DNA from: JBPEWY01 sp965224095 | Lineage (GTDB): Bacteria > Bacteroidota > Bacteroidia > Flavobacteriales > Flavobacteriaceae | Direction: 5' to 3' | Assembly: GCA_965224095.1 (NCBI GenBank) | Contig: OZ245039.1 | Location: 868,001 to 932,000 of the forward strand | Length of the DNA stretch: 64,000 nucleotides | Shown here: in pieces, positions 1-9,224 of the stretch | Layout: each line of letters begins with the position of its first letter | Numbering within the stretch: position 1 is the first letter of the stretch | Position numbers and translations under genes: made by a program | The notes under the pieces: generated by a model | What the model was told of the DNA's origin: nothing | The model's database searches: none | The model's input: the letters and a program-made list of their open reading frames with translations, nothing else

Positions 1-279
1 CATAACCGCCGTACCCGCAATTGCCGTTAACGGAATTGCAACCGTATCTAAAAGATTATCCACCCAGGGAATAAAATAGGCCGAAATTTCAAATAAGGTA
101 GCAACCCCCAGGGCTACCAGGGCAGGAATACTCCCAATCCAGTTCCAGCTCTCATTGAGTTCCCATAAATTAAAATATGAAGCCAGGCTCAGCGCAAACA
201 GAGGAACGAAAACCCTAAAACCTACGGAAGCCGCCAAACCTATTCCTAAAAATATACTAATTATTGTTTCTGAAGTCAT
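1..279 (-). CDS. DUF4126 family membrane protein (partial, C-terminus outside window)
   Basis: The first 93 codons are visible on the minus strand from an ATG at 279; the gene runs off the left edge. The N-terminus has a glycine/alanine-rich hydrophobic segment (about residues 6-30, with GIGLAASVGFRVFVP), a second one at about 45-65 and a third beginning near residue 80. This fits the DUF4126 family of small inner-membrane proteins, whose function is unknown. The start is followed upstream by about 77 bases of AT-rich spacer before the Lrp-type gene on the same strand. Assignment rests on recalled family resemblance of the N-terminus only. Confidence 0.7.
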   Translation of the reverse strand, partial: MTSETIISIFLGIGLAASVGFRVFVPLFALSLASYFNLWELNESWNWIGSIPALVALGVATLFEISAYFIPWVDNLLDTVAIPLTAIAGTAVM

Positions 280-356
280 TATACCTAAATTGATTCGCTT
301 AAAAGTAACAAATATTTTGCCATTTTAGAGTTGACCAGTCATATATTAAATACGTT

Positions 357-794
357 TTAAATAGAATCTTTATATATCCGTTCTTTTACTATGGAGGTAA
401 GAATTAAAGAAGTGGTTAGTTCTCCGTAAACGGCCAGTCTTGAATTTAAATTTTCCAGATGCTTCGGATCTCGTACATATCCTTTCATCAGCATACAGTC
501 ATGCCCTGTTAATTTATGGCACTCGCAAATTTCGGGTACCGTTTTTATATAACTTTCAAAATGCTGTACCTGTCCGAACCGGATTTTAATAGATATATAA
601 ACTCCCAGAGAATACCCCAGGGCTTCCATATTAATTACCGATCCGTACTTTTCAATAATTCCGGCTTCTTCCATTTTCTGAATCCTTTCGGTTACCGAAG
701 GAGACGAGAGCCCCACGCTGTTCGAAATTTGCTTTAACGAGCTACGGGAATTCTTCTGAAGAATTTCTAAAATTTTCCAATTTATTTTATCCAT
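357..794 (-). CDS. Lrp/AsnC family transcriptional regulator
   Basis: A 145-residue protein of the usual length for Lrp/AsnC regulators. Residues 1-50 form the winged helix-turn-helix (NWKILEILQKNSRSSLKQIS followed by a recognition helix with SSPSVTERIQ), and residues about 65-140 form the ligand-sensing RAM domain that multimerises and binds amino acids or similar effectors. It is transcribed divergently from the DinB-like/DUF5916 pair at 923, with a 128-base AT-rich gap that may hold its operator. Whether it controls those neighbours or only itself cannot be told. The effector is unknown. Confidence 0.9.
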   Translation of the reverse strand: MDKINWKILEILQKNSRSSLKQISNSVGLSSPSVTERIQKMEEAGIIEKYGSVINMEALGYSLGVYISIKIRFGQVQHFESYIKTVPEICECHKLTGHDCMLMKGYVRDPKHLENLNSRLAVYGELTTSLILTSIVKERIYKDSI

Positions 795-891
795 ATTATA
801 AAATTAGGTAATAACATTAAATTATATTCAAAAATAATAAAAAAATAATTTTTTGCATTATTTATTAATACACAATATGTATCGCTTTATC

Positions 892-899
892 TACTTTTG
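892..899 (+). promoter_or_regulatory. Putative -7 promoter box for the DinB-like gene
   Basis: TACTTTTG matches the Bacteroidota -7 consensus TAnnTTTG exactly and lies 23 bases before the ATG at 923. No clear TTG is present at the usual 19-21 base upstream spacing, so only the -7 half is supported. Confidence 0.5.
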
Positions 900-922
900 G
901 AATACAACTAAAATCACAAAAA

Positions 923-1441
923 ATGACACGACAGGACTTAAGCAAAGAGGAATACGATGTCTATTATGCGCAATACCTCAAGAAGTTACCCCTTGATATT
1001 GCACTTCTATCCGGATTCAAAACAGAAAAGGACAGGATGCTTGATTTCTTTACTTCCATTCCCGATGAAAAACTTCTATTTATATATGCTCCGGGCAAGT
1101 GGAACATAAAAGAAATACTACAACATCTTATTGACACCGAGCGAATTTTCATGTATCGCTGTTTTCGTATCGCGCGATTAGATCCTACTCCATTAGCGGG
1201 GTTTGATCAGAACATTTACAATCGCCCATCGGGAGCCATAGACAAAAAAATGTCGCTGCTACTCGATGAGTTCGATACTAGCAGATCTGCCTTTATATCG
1301 CTTCTCGAAAGCCTGAAGGATTGTCATTTACAAAATATAGGGAATGCAAATAATGCCCCCATTTCTGCCAGGGCTCTGGCATTTATTGTTTTAGGACATG
1401 CCCGGTGGCATATGGAAATCATACAGGAAAAATATTTATAA
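923..1441 (+). CDS. DinB-like (DinB_2) putative metalloenzyme
   Basis: A 172-residue four-helix-bundle protein of the DinB/YfiT superfamily. The likely metal ligands are H68 (in LQHLIDTE) and the C-terminal pair H159 and H163 (GHARWH), the classic three-histidine arrangement. Members include thiol-dependent S-transferases and many proteins of unknown substrate; none can be chosen here. The stop codon lies 4 bases before the start of the DUF5916 gene, so the two are probably co-transcribed from the box at 892. Cytoplasmic; no signal peptide. Confidence 0.85.
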   Translation: MTRQDLSKEEYDVYYAQYLKKLPLDIALLSGFKTEKDRMLDFFTSIPDEKLLFIYAPGKWNIKEILQHLIDTERIFMYRCFRIARLDPTPLAGFDQNIYNRPSGAIDKKMSLLLDEFDTSRSAFISLLESLKDCHLQNIGNANNAPISARALAFIVLGHARWHMEIIQEKYL

Positions 1442-1445
1442 TATC

Positions 1446-4088
1446 ATGATAAGAATTCTAACGTATACCATACTTTTAATTTTACACGCTATTCCTCATC
1501 TTGTAACAGCACAGGATTCCATCCCCAAAAAAGCGTATACTACACAATACCTGGGAGATAATCCGGCTCCCAAGCTGGATGGAGATTTAAGCGATGTAGC
1601 CTGGAAAATAGTATCCTGGGGACAGGACTATATAGAATGGAGCCCGGAAGAAAATACGCCTCCTACCGAGCAAACACAATTTAAAATTGTATACGACGAT
1701 AAAAACCTGTATGTGGCATTCCGGTGTTTTGACAAAGATCCGGGCGGAATTGTCAATCGCCTGTCACGTCGCGATGGATTTGACGGAGACTGGGTAGAAA
1801 TCAATATAGGCAGTCTGGGTGATAAACGTACGGCCTTTTCCTTTACTATTTCGGTTTCCGGGGTTAAGGGCGAAGAATTTATTACAAACGATGGTGCCCG
1901 GTGGGATAATACCTGGAACCCCATCTGGTATGCAAAAACACGTATTGATCAGGACGGATGGACAGCCGAAATACGCATTCCGTTAAGCCAGCTGCGTTTT
2001 AATAAAGATTCGGAGCAAATATGGGGATTACAGTCTACCCGAAGGTATTTCAGAAAAGAAGAGCGATCCGTCTGGCAGCGATCGCCTCAGAATGTTGCCG
2101 GTTGGGTTAGCAGCTTTGGCGAGCTTCACGGGCTTAAAAATCTAAAACCGCAGAAACAACTGGAACTCCAGCCCTATGTTGTTGGAGCTTTAAAAACATA
2201 TGAAGCCGAAGAAGGGAATCCGTTCCGTGACGGTAATGATTCTCAACTGAGTTTTGGTATCGATGGCAAGTTGGGAATTACCAACGATATTACACTTGAT
2301 TTTACAGTTAATCCTGATTTCGGTCAGGTGGAAGCAGATCCGTCTGCTATTGCATTAGATGGCTTTCAGATTTTTTTTCCGGAACAACGTCCCTTTTTTA
2401 TTGAAAACAAAAACATTTTCGATTATCGATTTTCAGAATCGGCAGCAAATAACAGGACCCTTGGGTTTGATAATTTATTTTATTCCAGGCGAATTGGACG
2501 TGCTCCTCAAGGAGTTCCGGCAATCCATGAGGACGAATTCTACGAACCTATCGATGTCACCTCCATTCTGGGAGCAGCCAAGTTCAGTGGAAAAACCAAA
2601 AACGGATGGTCTATGGGTTTCCTCGAGTCTGTAACAGCCAACGAGAAAGTAAATATTTCAAATGGAACACAAACCCGAAAGGAAACGGTAGAACCCTTAA
2701 CCAACTACTTTGTGGGGCGGGTTCAAAAAGATTTCAATGCAAATAGTTCTTTCATAGGTGGTATTTTTACAGCAACCAACCGCGATTTATCTCCTAACGT
2801 TGCGTTCCTTCACAGATCTGCTTACACGGGTGGAATTGATGCCACTCACCAATGGAAAAACAGAGCTTTCTATCTAAAGACAAATTTTGTTTTCAGCCAT
2901 GTGAACGGCACCGAGGAAGCCATTGAAAGAACACAGCGTTCCATTACACATTTGTTTCAGCGGGAAGGCGCCGATTATTTGGGTGTAAATCCTAACAAAA
3001 CATCATTAACCGGTACGGGAGGCAATCTTCAAATGGGGAAAGCATCCGGGAATTGGCGTTTCCAATCCGGAATAACCTGGCGGTCTCCCGAACTGGAATT
3101 GAACGATGTTGGCTTTCAGTTGAAAGCAGATGATATACGCCATTACGGCTGGCTCGGTTACAGAACCACCAAACCTCTTAAGAGTATGCGTTCCTGGCTT
3201 GTAAATTACAACCATCTGGCTGTAATGGATTTTGATAAAAATTTAAATCAACTACTCTTTAATCTCAATACCTGGATGAATCTGAAAAATAATCTCTGGG
3301 CTAACGCTTTTTTGCAAATAGAACCTGTTTTGTTTTCCAATACTGCCCTAAGAGGAGGCCCGCGGTTAAAGCTACCCAGCGCATATCAGGGAGGAATAAA
3401 TATAAACTCTGACGGGAGAAAGAAATTCAGATATTCGCTTTCACTTTCAACACAGCAGTTAGCACATAATGCAGCGAACAAATATTACATAGGCGGATCT
3501 TTAACCTATCAACCTACCAATGCATTACAGATATCATTATTACCCTCATACACTAAAAACAAGGATCGTTTGCAGTATGTAACTTCCAGGGATTTTCTCG
3601 GTAAAAATCGCTACATCAACGGGACAATCAATCAGGAAACTTTGAGTTTTCCCCTGCGAATTGACTATATACTCAACCCGAACCTGAGTATCCAGTACTG
3701 GGGGCAACCCTTTATATCAAGAGGGAGGTATCACAATTTCAAATACATTACAAATCCGACCGGAAAGTCTTTTAAAAACAGGTTTCACACATACCAACCG
3801 GAACAGATAAGTCTTTCGGAAAACAATTATCTAATTTTTGAAGGCGGAATTGAAGGTCCTTCAGCCGATTATCAATTTCCCAGACCTGACTTTTCCTTTA
3901 TACAATGGCGTTCCAATTTAGTGTTACGCTGGGAGTATATTCCCGGCTCGGAAGTTTACCTGGTATGGTCGCAGGATCTTTCGCGGTTTGGTGATTTTCG
4001 TGAGGGTTTATGGGAGGGTTTGGCAAACAATATTACAAAACCTCAAAATATTTTTTTGGTGAAAGCTACTTATCGATTTATGAAATAA
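1446..4088 (+). CDS. DUF5916 secreted protein with N-terminal carbohydrate-binding-like domain
   Basis: 880 residues from the ATG at 1446. An upstream in-frame ATG at 1398 would overlap the DinB-like gene and hide the signal peptide, so the later start was chosen. Residues 1-22 are a signal peptide ending VTA before QDS. Residues about 30-230 resemble the CBM9-like sugar-binding fold (PKLDGDLSDVAWKIV). The rest is the DUF5916 region, rich in alternating beta segments and aromatic girdle residues and ending in a Phe-containing strand, consistent with an outer membrane barrel. The substrate is unknown. Apparently the second gene of a two-gene operon with the DinB-like gene. Confidence 0.85.
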   Translation: MIRILTYTILLILHAIPHLVTAQDSIPKKAYTTQYLGDNPAPKLDGDLSDVAWKIVSWGQDYIEWSPEENTPPTEQTQFKIVYDDKNLYVAFRCFDKDPGGIVNRLSRRDGFDGDWVEINIGSLGDKRTAFSFTISVSGVKGEEFITNDGARWDNTWNPIWYAKTRIDQDGWTAEIRIPLSQLRFNKDSEQIWGLQSTRRYFRKEERSVWQRSPQNVAGWVSSFGELHGLKNLKPQKQLELQPYVVGALKTYEAEEGNPFRDGNDSQLSFGIDGKLGITNDITLDFTVNPDFGQVEADPSAIALDGFQIFFPEQRPFFIENKNIFDYRFSESAANNRTLGFDNLFYSRRIGRAPQGVPAIHEDEFYEPIDVTSILGAAKFSGKTKNGWSMGFLESVTANEKVNISNGTQTRKETVEPLTNYFVGRVQKDFNANSSFIGGIFTATNRDLSPNVAFLHRSAYTGGIDATHQWKNRAFYLKTNFVFSHVNGTEEAIERTQRSITHLFQREGADYLGVNPNKTSLTGTGGNLQMGKASGNWRFQSGITWRSPELELNDVGFQLKADDIRHYGWLGYRTTKPLKSMRSWLVNYNHLAVMDFDKNLNQLLFNLNTWMNLKNNLWANAFLQIEPVLFSNTALRGGPRLKLPSAYQGGININSDGRKKFRYSLSLSTQQLAHNAANKYYIGGSLTYQPTNALQISLLPSYTKNKDRLQYVTSRDFLGKNRYINGTINQETLSFPLRIDYILNPNLSIQYWGQPFISRGRYHNFKYITNPTGKSFKNRFHTYQPEQISLSENNYLIFEGGIEGPSADYQFPRPDFSFIQWRSNLVLRWEYIPGSEVYLVWSQDLSRFGDFREGLWEGLANNITKPQNIFLVKATYRFMK

Positions 4089-4189
4089 ACACTGAAACCA
4101 TCCGTAAAGCAGCTGCTCACCGTATCCGGACACTGCACTTCCGTACCGCCCCGTTTAAATACCCGGCGGTTTCCTTTTGGAAAGAAATT

Positions 4190-5617
4190 TCAGGACTCAG
4201 AAAAAAAATCTTTTTTGAATCCCAGCAGGTACAGGCGATGCTTTGCCCGGGTAACCGCAGTATAAAGCCACCTCAGGTATTCCTTATCAATCCCGTTTGG
4301 CGCATAGGGCTGTTCAATAAAAACGGTATGCCACTGCCCTCCCTGACTTTTATGACACGTCATTGCATAACTAAACTTTACCTGTAAGGCATTAAAGTAT
4401 TTGTTATTCTTGACTTTTAGGAACTTACGGTATTTGGAAGTTTCCTCTTCATAGTCCTTCATAACCTCCTGATACAATCGGTTTCCATCCTCATAAGACA
4501 AAGAAGGCGATTCTGCGTGGACCGTATCCAGGAGTAAAACCGTTTCAAAGGGTTTTTGCCCCGGGTAATCCACCATTTGAACCAATACTTCCGCGAACCG
4601 AAAACCATATAGGTCTTTTATCGCAAAAATTTCCAGCACCTGAATGGTATCCCCATTAGCAATAAACCCTGCCTGTGAGTTAGGCTTTAGCCAAAAATAA
4701 TTGTTCTTTACCACCATGAGTAAATCGCCTGCCGATAACTCCTGTTCCATGAATAACACCCTGTTTCTTATTTGCTGATTATACAAATTAGCGCGTTTGT
4801 TAGATCGGACAAGAATAGCCGTTTCTTCTTTTCCGGGCTTGCTATAAGCATCGTTCAGTGCTTCCAGCACATCATTTCCGCTTTGCAGACGAATAATATC
4901 GTGGAAACCATCGATATGAAACCTAAAAGAATCGTAAAAAGATGTATGAAGCTGTTCTCTTAGCAGCGTTGCATTGTATAATATTCCCGAGTCTTCGGCC
5001 TGCCTCATTACCTCGTCCATTTCCAGCCGATCCACTTCCTTATTGTAATGAAGGCTTAATATATCTTCATCCAGAGCAGGGCTTATATCCAGGTGTACCG
5101 GAGGCAGTTGTGCCGTATCGCCAACCAATACGAGCTTGCAGTTATGACCGGAATATACATACATCATCAGATCGTCCAATAACGAACCATTATCAAATAA
5201 TTTGGAATCTGAAATAACATCCGGAATCATCGATGCTTCATCGACAATAAAAAGTGTATCCTTGTGTTTGTTAGGAGCCAGCACAAATTTGATACCCCCT
5301 CCTTTTTGTTTTCTGGGAAAGTATATTTTTTTATGAATGGTAAAGGCCTCCTTCCCCGAATAATGCGCCATAACTTTAGCGGCCCTCCCGGTAGGAGCCA
5401 TTAAAACCGCTTTTTTATACGCCTGCCATAAATTGTTAACCAATGTGCCTATAACGGTTGTTTTGCCCGTTCCGGCATAGCCTTTTAAAACAAAGACCCG
5501 ATCTGTACCGGAAGTCAGCGCAAATGAAGCCAGTTTTTCAAGGAGAATTTCCTGTTTTACAGTAGGTTTATGCGGGAATTTCTCAAGGAGTAATTTATAG
5601 AATTCGGAGTGATCCAT
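4190..5617 (-). CDS. RecD/Dda-like superfamily 1 DNA helicase
   Basis: 475 residues from the ATG at 5617; a TTG 45 bases upstream is also in frame, but the ATG gives the usual N-terminus. Walker A is GYAGTGKT at residues 46-53, Walker B is in LFIVDEASMI, and the C-terminal UvrD_C_2 region has CHKSQGGQW and YTAVTRAKHRLYLL. This architecture is that of the short AAA-family ATP-dependent helicases related to T4 Dda and RecD, without an N-terminal nuclease or RecD2 extension. A role in DNA repair or replication restart is plausible but not shown. Divergent from the operon starting at 5737, and convergent with the DUF5916 gene across 101 bases in which I see no gene. Confidence 0.85.
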   Translation of the reverse strand: MDHSEFYKLLLEKFPHKPTVKQEILLEKLASFALTSGTDRVFVLKGYAGTGKTTVIGTLVNNLWQAYKKAVLMAPTGRAAKVMAHYSGKEAFTIHKKIYFPRKQKGGGIKFVLAPNKHKDTLFIVDEASMIPDVISDSKLFDNGSLLDDLMMYVYSGHNCKLVLVGDTAQLPPVHLDISPALDEDILSLHYNKEVDRLEMDEVMRQAEDSGILYNATLLREQLHTSFYDSFRFHIDGFHDIIRLQSGNDVLEALNDAYSKPGKEETAILVRSNKRANLYNQQIRNRVLFMEQELSAGDLLMVVKNNYFWLKPNSQAGFIANGDTIQVLEIFAIKDLYGFRFAEVLVQMVDYPGQKPFETVLLLDTVHAESPSLSYEDGNRLYQEVMKDYEEETSKYRKFLKVKNNKYFNALQVKFSYAMTCHKSQGGQWHTVFIEQPYAPNGIDKEYLRWLYTAVTRAKHRLYLLGFKKDFFSES

Positions 5618-5688
5618 ATGTCTGGTTTCGGGCTTAAAGTTAAAAATGTTTTTTAAGGTCAAATACTTTTACGATTAAAAAAAAATTG

Positions 5689-5696
5689 TAGATTTG
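5689..5696 (+). promoter_or_regulatory. Putative -7 promoter box for the DUF3822/rsmD operon
   Basis: TAGATTTG fits TAnnTTTG and lies 40 bases before the ATG at 5737, in the 119-base gap between divergent genes. No strong TTG element at the expected distance. Confidence 0.45.
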
Positions 5697-5736
5697 CGTA
5701 AACCACTTTAAACTATCTAAAAACATTACTCTAAAA

Positions 5737-6387
5737 ATGAAGACGGGAATACAAATAGTACTTTGGCTTTTAAGCATTTTCTTTGCTTATAAAATATATC
5801 AGTCTATCAATCAACCGATCAAATTTGAAAAAGTAAAACGCGACCGTTATGCCAAGGTCATTGATAAATTAAAAGACATACGTGATGCCCAGGAAGCACA
5901 TCGGGTGGTTACGGGCAAGTATGCAAATAACTTTGACAATCTGGTTAAATTTGTTGATACCGCCGAGTTTATCATCACACAGCAACGTGATTCTTCATAT
6001 TTGGAGTTTGATGATGTGTACAAAATTGACATGCTCCGGGAAGTGAAAATTATTGACACGCTGGGTTTTGTTAAGGTACGGGATTCTCTGTTTAAAAATT
6101 CAGATCGTTACAAATCTATGATGGATGTTCCGTTTTCGGCAAACAATGATAAGTTTGTAATGAAATCCGCGATTTTGGATGAAAATGGGTATAAGGCACC
6201 GGTTTTTGAAGCGAAGGTTTCTAAAGACGTTATCCTTCACGATCAGCCTAAAGCTATGGTAGCTCAGGAAAAGGAAGTGATTTCGGTTGACGGTGTAAAC
6301 GGTCCGGAGATAGTTGTGGGATCTTTGAGTGATGTTAGCATCAATGGTAACTGGCCGACTATTTATGACACTAAAGAAGACCAATAA
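5737..6387 (+). CDS. Membrane-anchored protein of unknown function, pilin-like N-terminus
   Basis: 216 residues with one hydrophobic segment at about residues 5-21, then a charged alpha-helical stretch (KVIDKLKDIRDAQEAH) and RVVTGKYANNFDNLVKFV. Hydrophobic helix, amphipathic helix and then GKY...L is a pattern common in type IV pilin-like and pseudopilin proteins, although no prepilin peptidase glycine/glutamate site is visible. The rest is mainly beta-prone. It is the first gene of an operon with DUF3822 (overlap 23 bases) and rsmD, a linkage I recall as conserved in flavobacteria. I do not recognise a named family. Confidence 0.75.
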   Translation: MKTGIQIVLWLLSIFFAYKIYQSINQPIKFEKVKRDRYAKVIDKLKDIRDAQEAHRVVTGKYANNFDNLVKFVDTAEFIITQQRDSSYLEFDDVYKIDMLREVKIIDTLGFVKVRDSLFKNSDRYKSMMDVPFSANNDKFVMKSAILDENGYKAPVFEAKVSKDVILHDQPKAMVAQEKEVISVDGVNGPEIVVGSLSDVSINGNWPTIYDTKEDQ

Positions 6388-7210
6388 CAATATAATAACT
6401 ACTAACTCAACATTTCAAAAACTGTCCATCCAGCTAAGCCTGGATGGACTTTCTTTTTGTACTTTAAACGTACTGGAGGAAACCGTTGACCGCTTTGAAT
6501 ATCTCCCCGTAAAAAGCCCGCAAACTCCGGAGAGTTTACTTAAAGAAGCCGATCTTTTTTTTAAGAATCATCATATTTTTTCCAATAACTATAAGGATGT
6601 CCTGGTTATTCATGATAACGAGTTGTCTGCTTTGGTTCCCAATGCCTTTTTTAATCCTTCCGAAATAGCAACTTATCTGAAGTTCAATGTCAAGATTTAC
6701 GAAACCGATTCGATTGCTTACGATGTTATTTCCAATGCCGAAATAACCAACGTATATGTACCGTTTGCCAACATTAACAACTACTTTTTCGAAGCCTTCG
6801 GAGAATTCGAATTCAAGCACTGCAATACGGTTTTACTGGAAAAATTATTCAGAGAGCGCCAGGATCAGCATCATACGGTCATGTACGCACTAATAGCGGA
6901 AAGATATTTTCATTTCATTATCCTTAAAGATCGCAAACTGCTCTTTAACAATCGATTTACTTATCAAACTCCGGAAGATTTTCTCTATTATATCTTATTT
7001 ACAGCAGAACAACTAAATCTTAATCCTGATCAGATACCGCTAAAACTTGCTGGTGATATAAAAGCAGGAGATCCTCTGTATTCCCTGGCCTATAATTATG
7101 TGAGAAATATTGATTTTGTCTCTGACACTGAGGATATTTTCCCGGATTCCGGCCAAACTAGCGCTCCTGGTGAACAATTCCATAAATTTACACTGGCAGG
7201 TTCATTGTAA
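6365..7210 (+). CDS. DUF3822 family protein
   Basis: 281 residues from the ATG at 6365, which overlaps the preceding gene by 23 bases. An upstream ATG at 6329 is in frame but would extend the overlap, and the chosen start gives the usual short lead into KLSIQLSLDGLSF. DUF3822 proteins are Bacteroidota-specific and of unknown function. The N-terminal strand pattern SIQLSLDGLSFCTL is reminiscent of the first beta hairpin of actin-like/ASKHA folds, which is only a suggestion. Its stop codon shares a base with the start of rsmD, so translational coupling is likely. Confidence 0.85.
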   Translation: MTLKKTNNNIITTNSTFQKLSIQLSLDGLSFCTLNVLEETVDRFEYLPVKSPQTPESLLKEADLFFKNHHIFSNNYKDVLVIHDNELSALVPNAFFNPSEIATYLKFNVKIYETDSIAYDVISNAEITNVYVPFANINNYFFEAFGEFEFKHCNTVLLEKLFRERQDQHHTVMYALIAERYFHFIILKDRKLLFNNRFTYQTPEDFLYYILFTAEQLNLNPDQIPLKLAGDIKAGDPLYSLAYNYVRNIDFVSDTEDIFPDSGQTSAPGEQFHKFTLAGSL

Positions 7211-7749
7211 TGCGTATCATTTCAGGAACATATAAAGGAAAGCGAATCCAGGCACCCAGGGGGCTGCCTGTGCGCCCTACAACCGATTTTGCCAAAGAAG
7301 CCCTTTTTAACATTCTTAACCATCGCTATTATTTTGATGAAATTCGTGTTCTGGACTTATTCGCAGGGATCGGGAGTATTAGTTTTGAATTCGCTTCACG
7401 GGGTTGTGAATCGGTTGTAAGTGTCGATGCTCATTTTGGTTGCATAAACTTTATTGATAAAATTTCAAAAGAATTGGAATTTCCAATTAAGACCCTTAAA
7501 AGTGATGTATTTAAATTCCTGGATCGGAATCAGGAGGAAGTCGATATAATATTTGCAGATCCGCCTTATGATATGGATGTTTCGCTTTTTGGAAAAATTC
7601 CGGAATTGGTATTTAGCAACAATATGCTGGCTACCGATGGACTTTTGATAATAGAACATTCAAAACACACGGATCTACAAAACATTTCCAATTTCAATTT
7701 TTCCAAAAAATACGGCGGGAGTGTTTTTAGTTTTTTTGAAAATTCGTAA
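7210..7749 (+). CDS. rsmD: 16S rRNA (guanine(966)-N(2))-methyltransferase RsmD
   Basis: 179 residues, the usual size. RsmD methylates G966 of 16S rRNA in the assembled 30S subunit using S-adenosylmethionine. Seen here: N-terminal RIISGTYKGKRI and RPTTDFAKEALFNIL, the SAM-binding motif LDLFAGIGS at residues 48-56, and the N-methyltransferase catalytic motif DPPY at 117-120. The start overlaps the DUF3822 stop by one base (TAATG). Confidence 0.95.
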   Translation: MRIISGTYKGKRIQAPRGLPVRPTTDFAKEALFNILNHRYYFDEIRVLDLFAGIGSISFEFASRGCESVVSVDAHFGCINFIDKISKELEFPIKTLKSDVFKFLDRNQEEVDIIFADPPYDMDVSLFGKIPELVFSNNMLATDGLLIIEHSKHTDLQNISNFNFSKKYGGSVFSFFENS

Positions 7750-7937
7750 GGTCGTAAATTTTATAATTCGCTTTTTTTCAGTACTTTACACTAACTCTGT
7801 TCAATAACAGCGTTTCCTGATTCTTTCTTTGATCTTATCTTACCTTATGGGCTCCCATTAATTTCCTACTCCTTATTTGTGCTGGAAGGCATATATAAAA
7901 CCAAATTTAATTTTATTAGTAACCAATCCAAAAAATT

Positions 7938-8708
7938 ATGAAAACACTAAAAAGTAAGGTGCTTATCGGCATGCTTTTGCTTCTGTGGAGCATGCATGGC
8001 TTTGCACAGGAAAACAAACCCACTATGTATGTTGTGCATGAGGATCATGTTAATTTTGAGATGGCGCCTCAATACGAACAATCCCTCAACGAATTCCGTG
8101 AAAATGTTAAAAAGCACAATATTGGCGGAATCGATTGGGTAACCATCAGCATTAATGATGGTCGTTATGTACACGTAAGCAAGATTGATAGTTTTGCGGA
8201 TCTGGATGAAAATGCCATGGCTCCTCTTGTTGAAAAAATGGGTAAGGAAGCATTTGGTACATTATTAAACAAAATGGATGCCTGTTACGATTCGCATCAG
8301 GAATACATTGTTTACCATCTGCCCGAGTTATCGTATATGCCGGAGGGGGCTGGAACCGGAGAAGGTGAAAATTACAGAGAATATCATTTCGTGTATTATA
8401 CTCCGAAAAATGCAAAAGCCATGAAAGAAGCTATGTTAAAAATTAAAGAGCTTTTTGAGCAGAAGAAATCTAAAATGGCATATAACATTTTCAAAAGCGG
8501 GTTTGGAAACCCCGAAAATTATTACATGGTATCCGTGGCTTCAAAAGATGAAGTGGCGTTGGCTAAAAGCGGGATGGAAAACGATAATGTCCTGGGAGAG
8601 GAAAGAGAAGCTATTTTCTTCAATATGATTAAACTGGCGAGCCGGTATGATAAACTGGAAGGTGAAATAAGACCGGATCTTTCATATGCGAGTCCCGACA
8701 ATCCTTAG
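7938..8708 (+). CDS. Secreted protein of unknown function
   Basis: 256 residues with a signal peptide (residues 1-23, ending GFA before QEN). The mature protein has two similar-looking halves, each with a strand ending in an aromatic-rich segment (TMYVVHEDHVNFEMAPQYEQ near the start and YREYHFVYYTPKNAKAMKEA near residue 145), followed by an amphipathic helix. This is the pattern of dimeric alpha-beta barrel (ABM/NIPSNAP-like) repeats, but the match is weak and no catalytic residues are evident. It stands alone between rsmD and a strong terminator; the 188 bases before it show no exact promoter box. Confidence 0.75.
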   Translation: MKTLKSKVLIGMLLLLWSMHGFAQENKPTMYVVHEDHVNFEMAPQYEQSLNEFRENVKKHNIGGIDWVTISINDGRYVHVSKIDSFADLDENAMAPLVEKMGKEAFGTLLNKMDACYDSHQEYIVYHLPELSYMPEGAGTGEGENYREYHFVYYTPKNAKAMKEAMLKIKELFEQKKSKMAYNIFKSGFGNPENYYMVSVASKDEVALAKSGMENDNVLGEEREAIFFNMIKLASRYDKLEGEIRPDLSYASPDNP

Positions 8709-8731
8709 TTTATAATTATCTAAAAGAAAAG

Positions 8732-8757
8732 AAATGCCCGATGTACATCGGGCATTT
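8732..8757. terminator. Bidirectional rho-independent terminator
   Basis: A perfect 26-base palindrome (AAATGCCCGATG, TA, CATCGGGCATTT halves) with A/T tracts on both sides. It lies between the 3' ends of the secreted-protein gene on the plus strand and the RNase P RNA on the minus strand and can serve both. Confidence 0.85.
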
Positions 8758-8785
8758 TTCATCTTGTAAAAAGTTAATTTTTAAG

Positions 8786-9100
8786 AAAAGCAGGCCTGTA
8801 AGCCGGATTCTGTCACCTGACCAGGTCAGGTGTCTTATCATTTATCTGGGATAATAATTACTCATTATCTCTAACCGCCTACCCTCCGACGTTGGACGCG
8901 CAATCCTCAGATGTCGGTTTACTTGGCGTTGCACCGTATAGAGTTTACCTGATTTCACTACAGCCTTACCTGTACATACTTTCTGTTGCACTGGTCCTAC
9001 TTTGCCCAGGGGCAAAGCGACGGGTGTTACCCGCTATACTACGCTTTGGTGTCCGGACTTTCCTCTGCACCTAAACACAGCGATAAGACGGCCTGCTTTT
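8786..9100 (-). ncRNA. rnpB: RNase P RNA (bacterial class A)
   Basis: The catalytic RNA of RNase P, which matures tRNA 5' ends. On the minus strand the conserved 5' block GAGGAAAGTCCGGAC lies at 9051-9065 and the conserved 3' block ACAGAATCCGGCTT at 8800-8813, which together form helix P4. The two ends pair as helix P1 (AGCAGGC with GCCTGCT). The universally conserved segments with AGGGTAG and GCAACGCC are also present. Ends are estimated from P1 and from the promoter just upstream and may be off by a few bases. The length of about 315 is smaller than in E. coli but usual for the phylum. Confidence 0.95.
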
Positions 9101-9101
9101 G

Positions 9102-9109
9102 CAAAGGTA
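9102..9109 (-). promoter_or_regulatory. -7 promoter box for rnpB
   Basis: TACCTTTG on the minus strand (CAAAGGTA on plus) is an exact TAnnTTTG box placed immediately upstream of the expected RNase P RNA 5' end, which helps to fix that end near 9098-9100. Confidence 0.65.
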
Positions 9110-9212
9110 GTATAATAAACTTATACCGATACACATAAATTAAAGCGGTTTTGATTGTTAATAACTACTGGTAAATTGGTATCTTCAGAATCGTAAATCT
9201 CCACGCAATTTT

Positions 9213-9220
9213 TATCTTTG
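9213..9220 (+). promoter_or_regulatory. Putative -7 promoter box for dnaX
   Basis: TATCTTTG is an exact TAnnTTTG match ending only 4 bases before the dnaX ATG. If used, transcription would start at about the start codon, giving a leaderless message. No TTG lies at the usual distance upstream. Confidence 0.4.
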
Positions 9221-9224
9221 TCTT

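Noticed and set aside
8892..9074. 60-codon plus-strand open frame
   Set aside because: It lies wholly inside the RNase P RNA on the opposite strand, and its codons follow conserved RNA elements.
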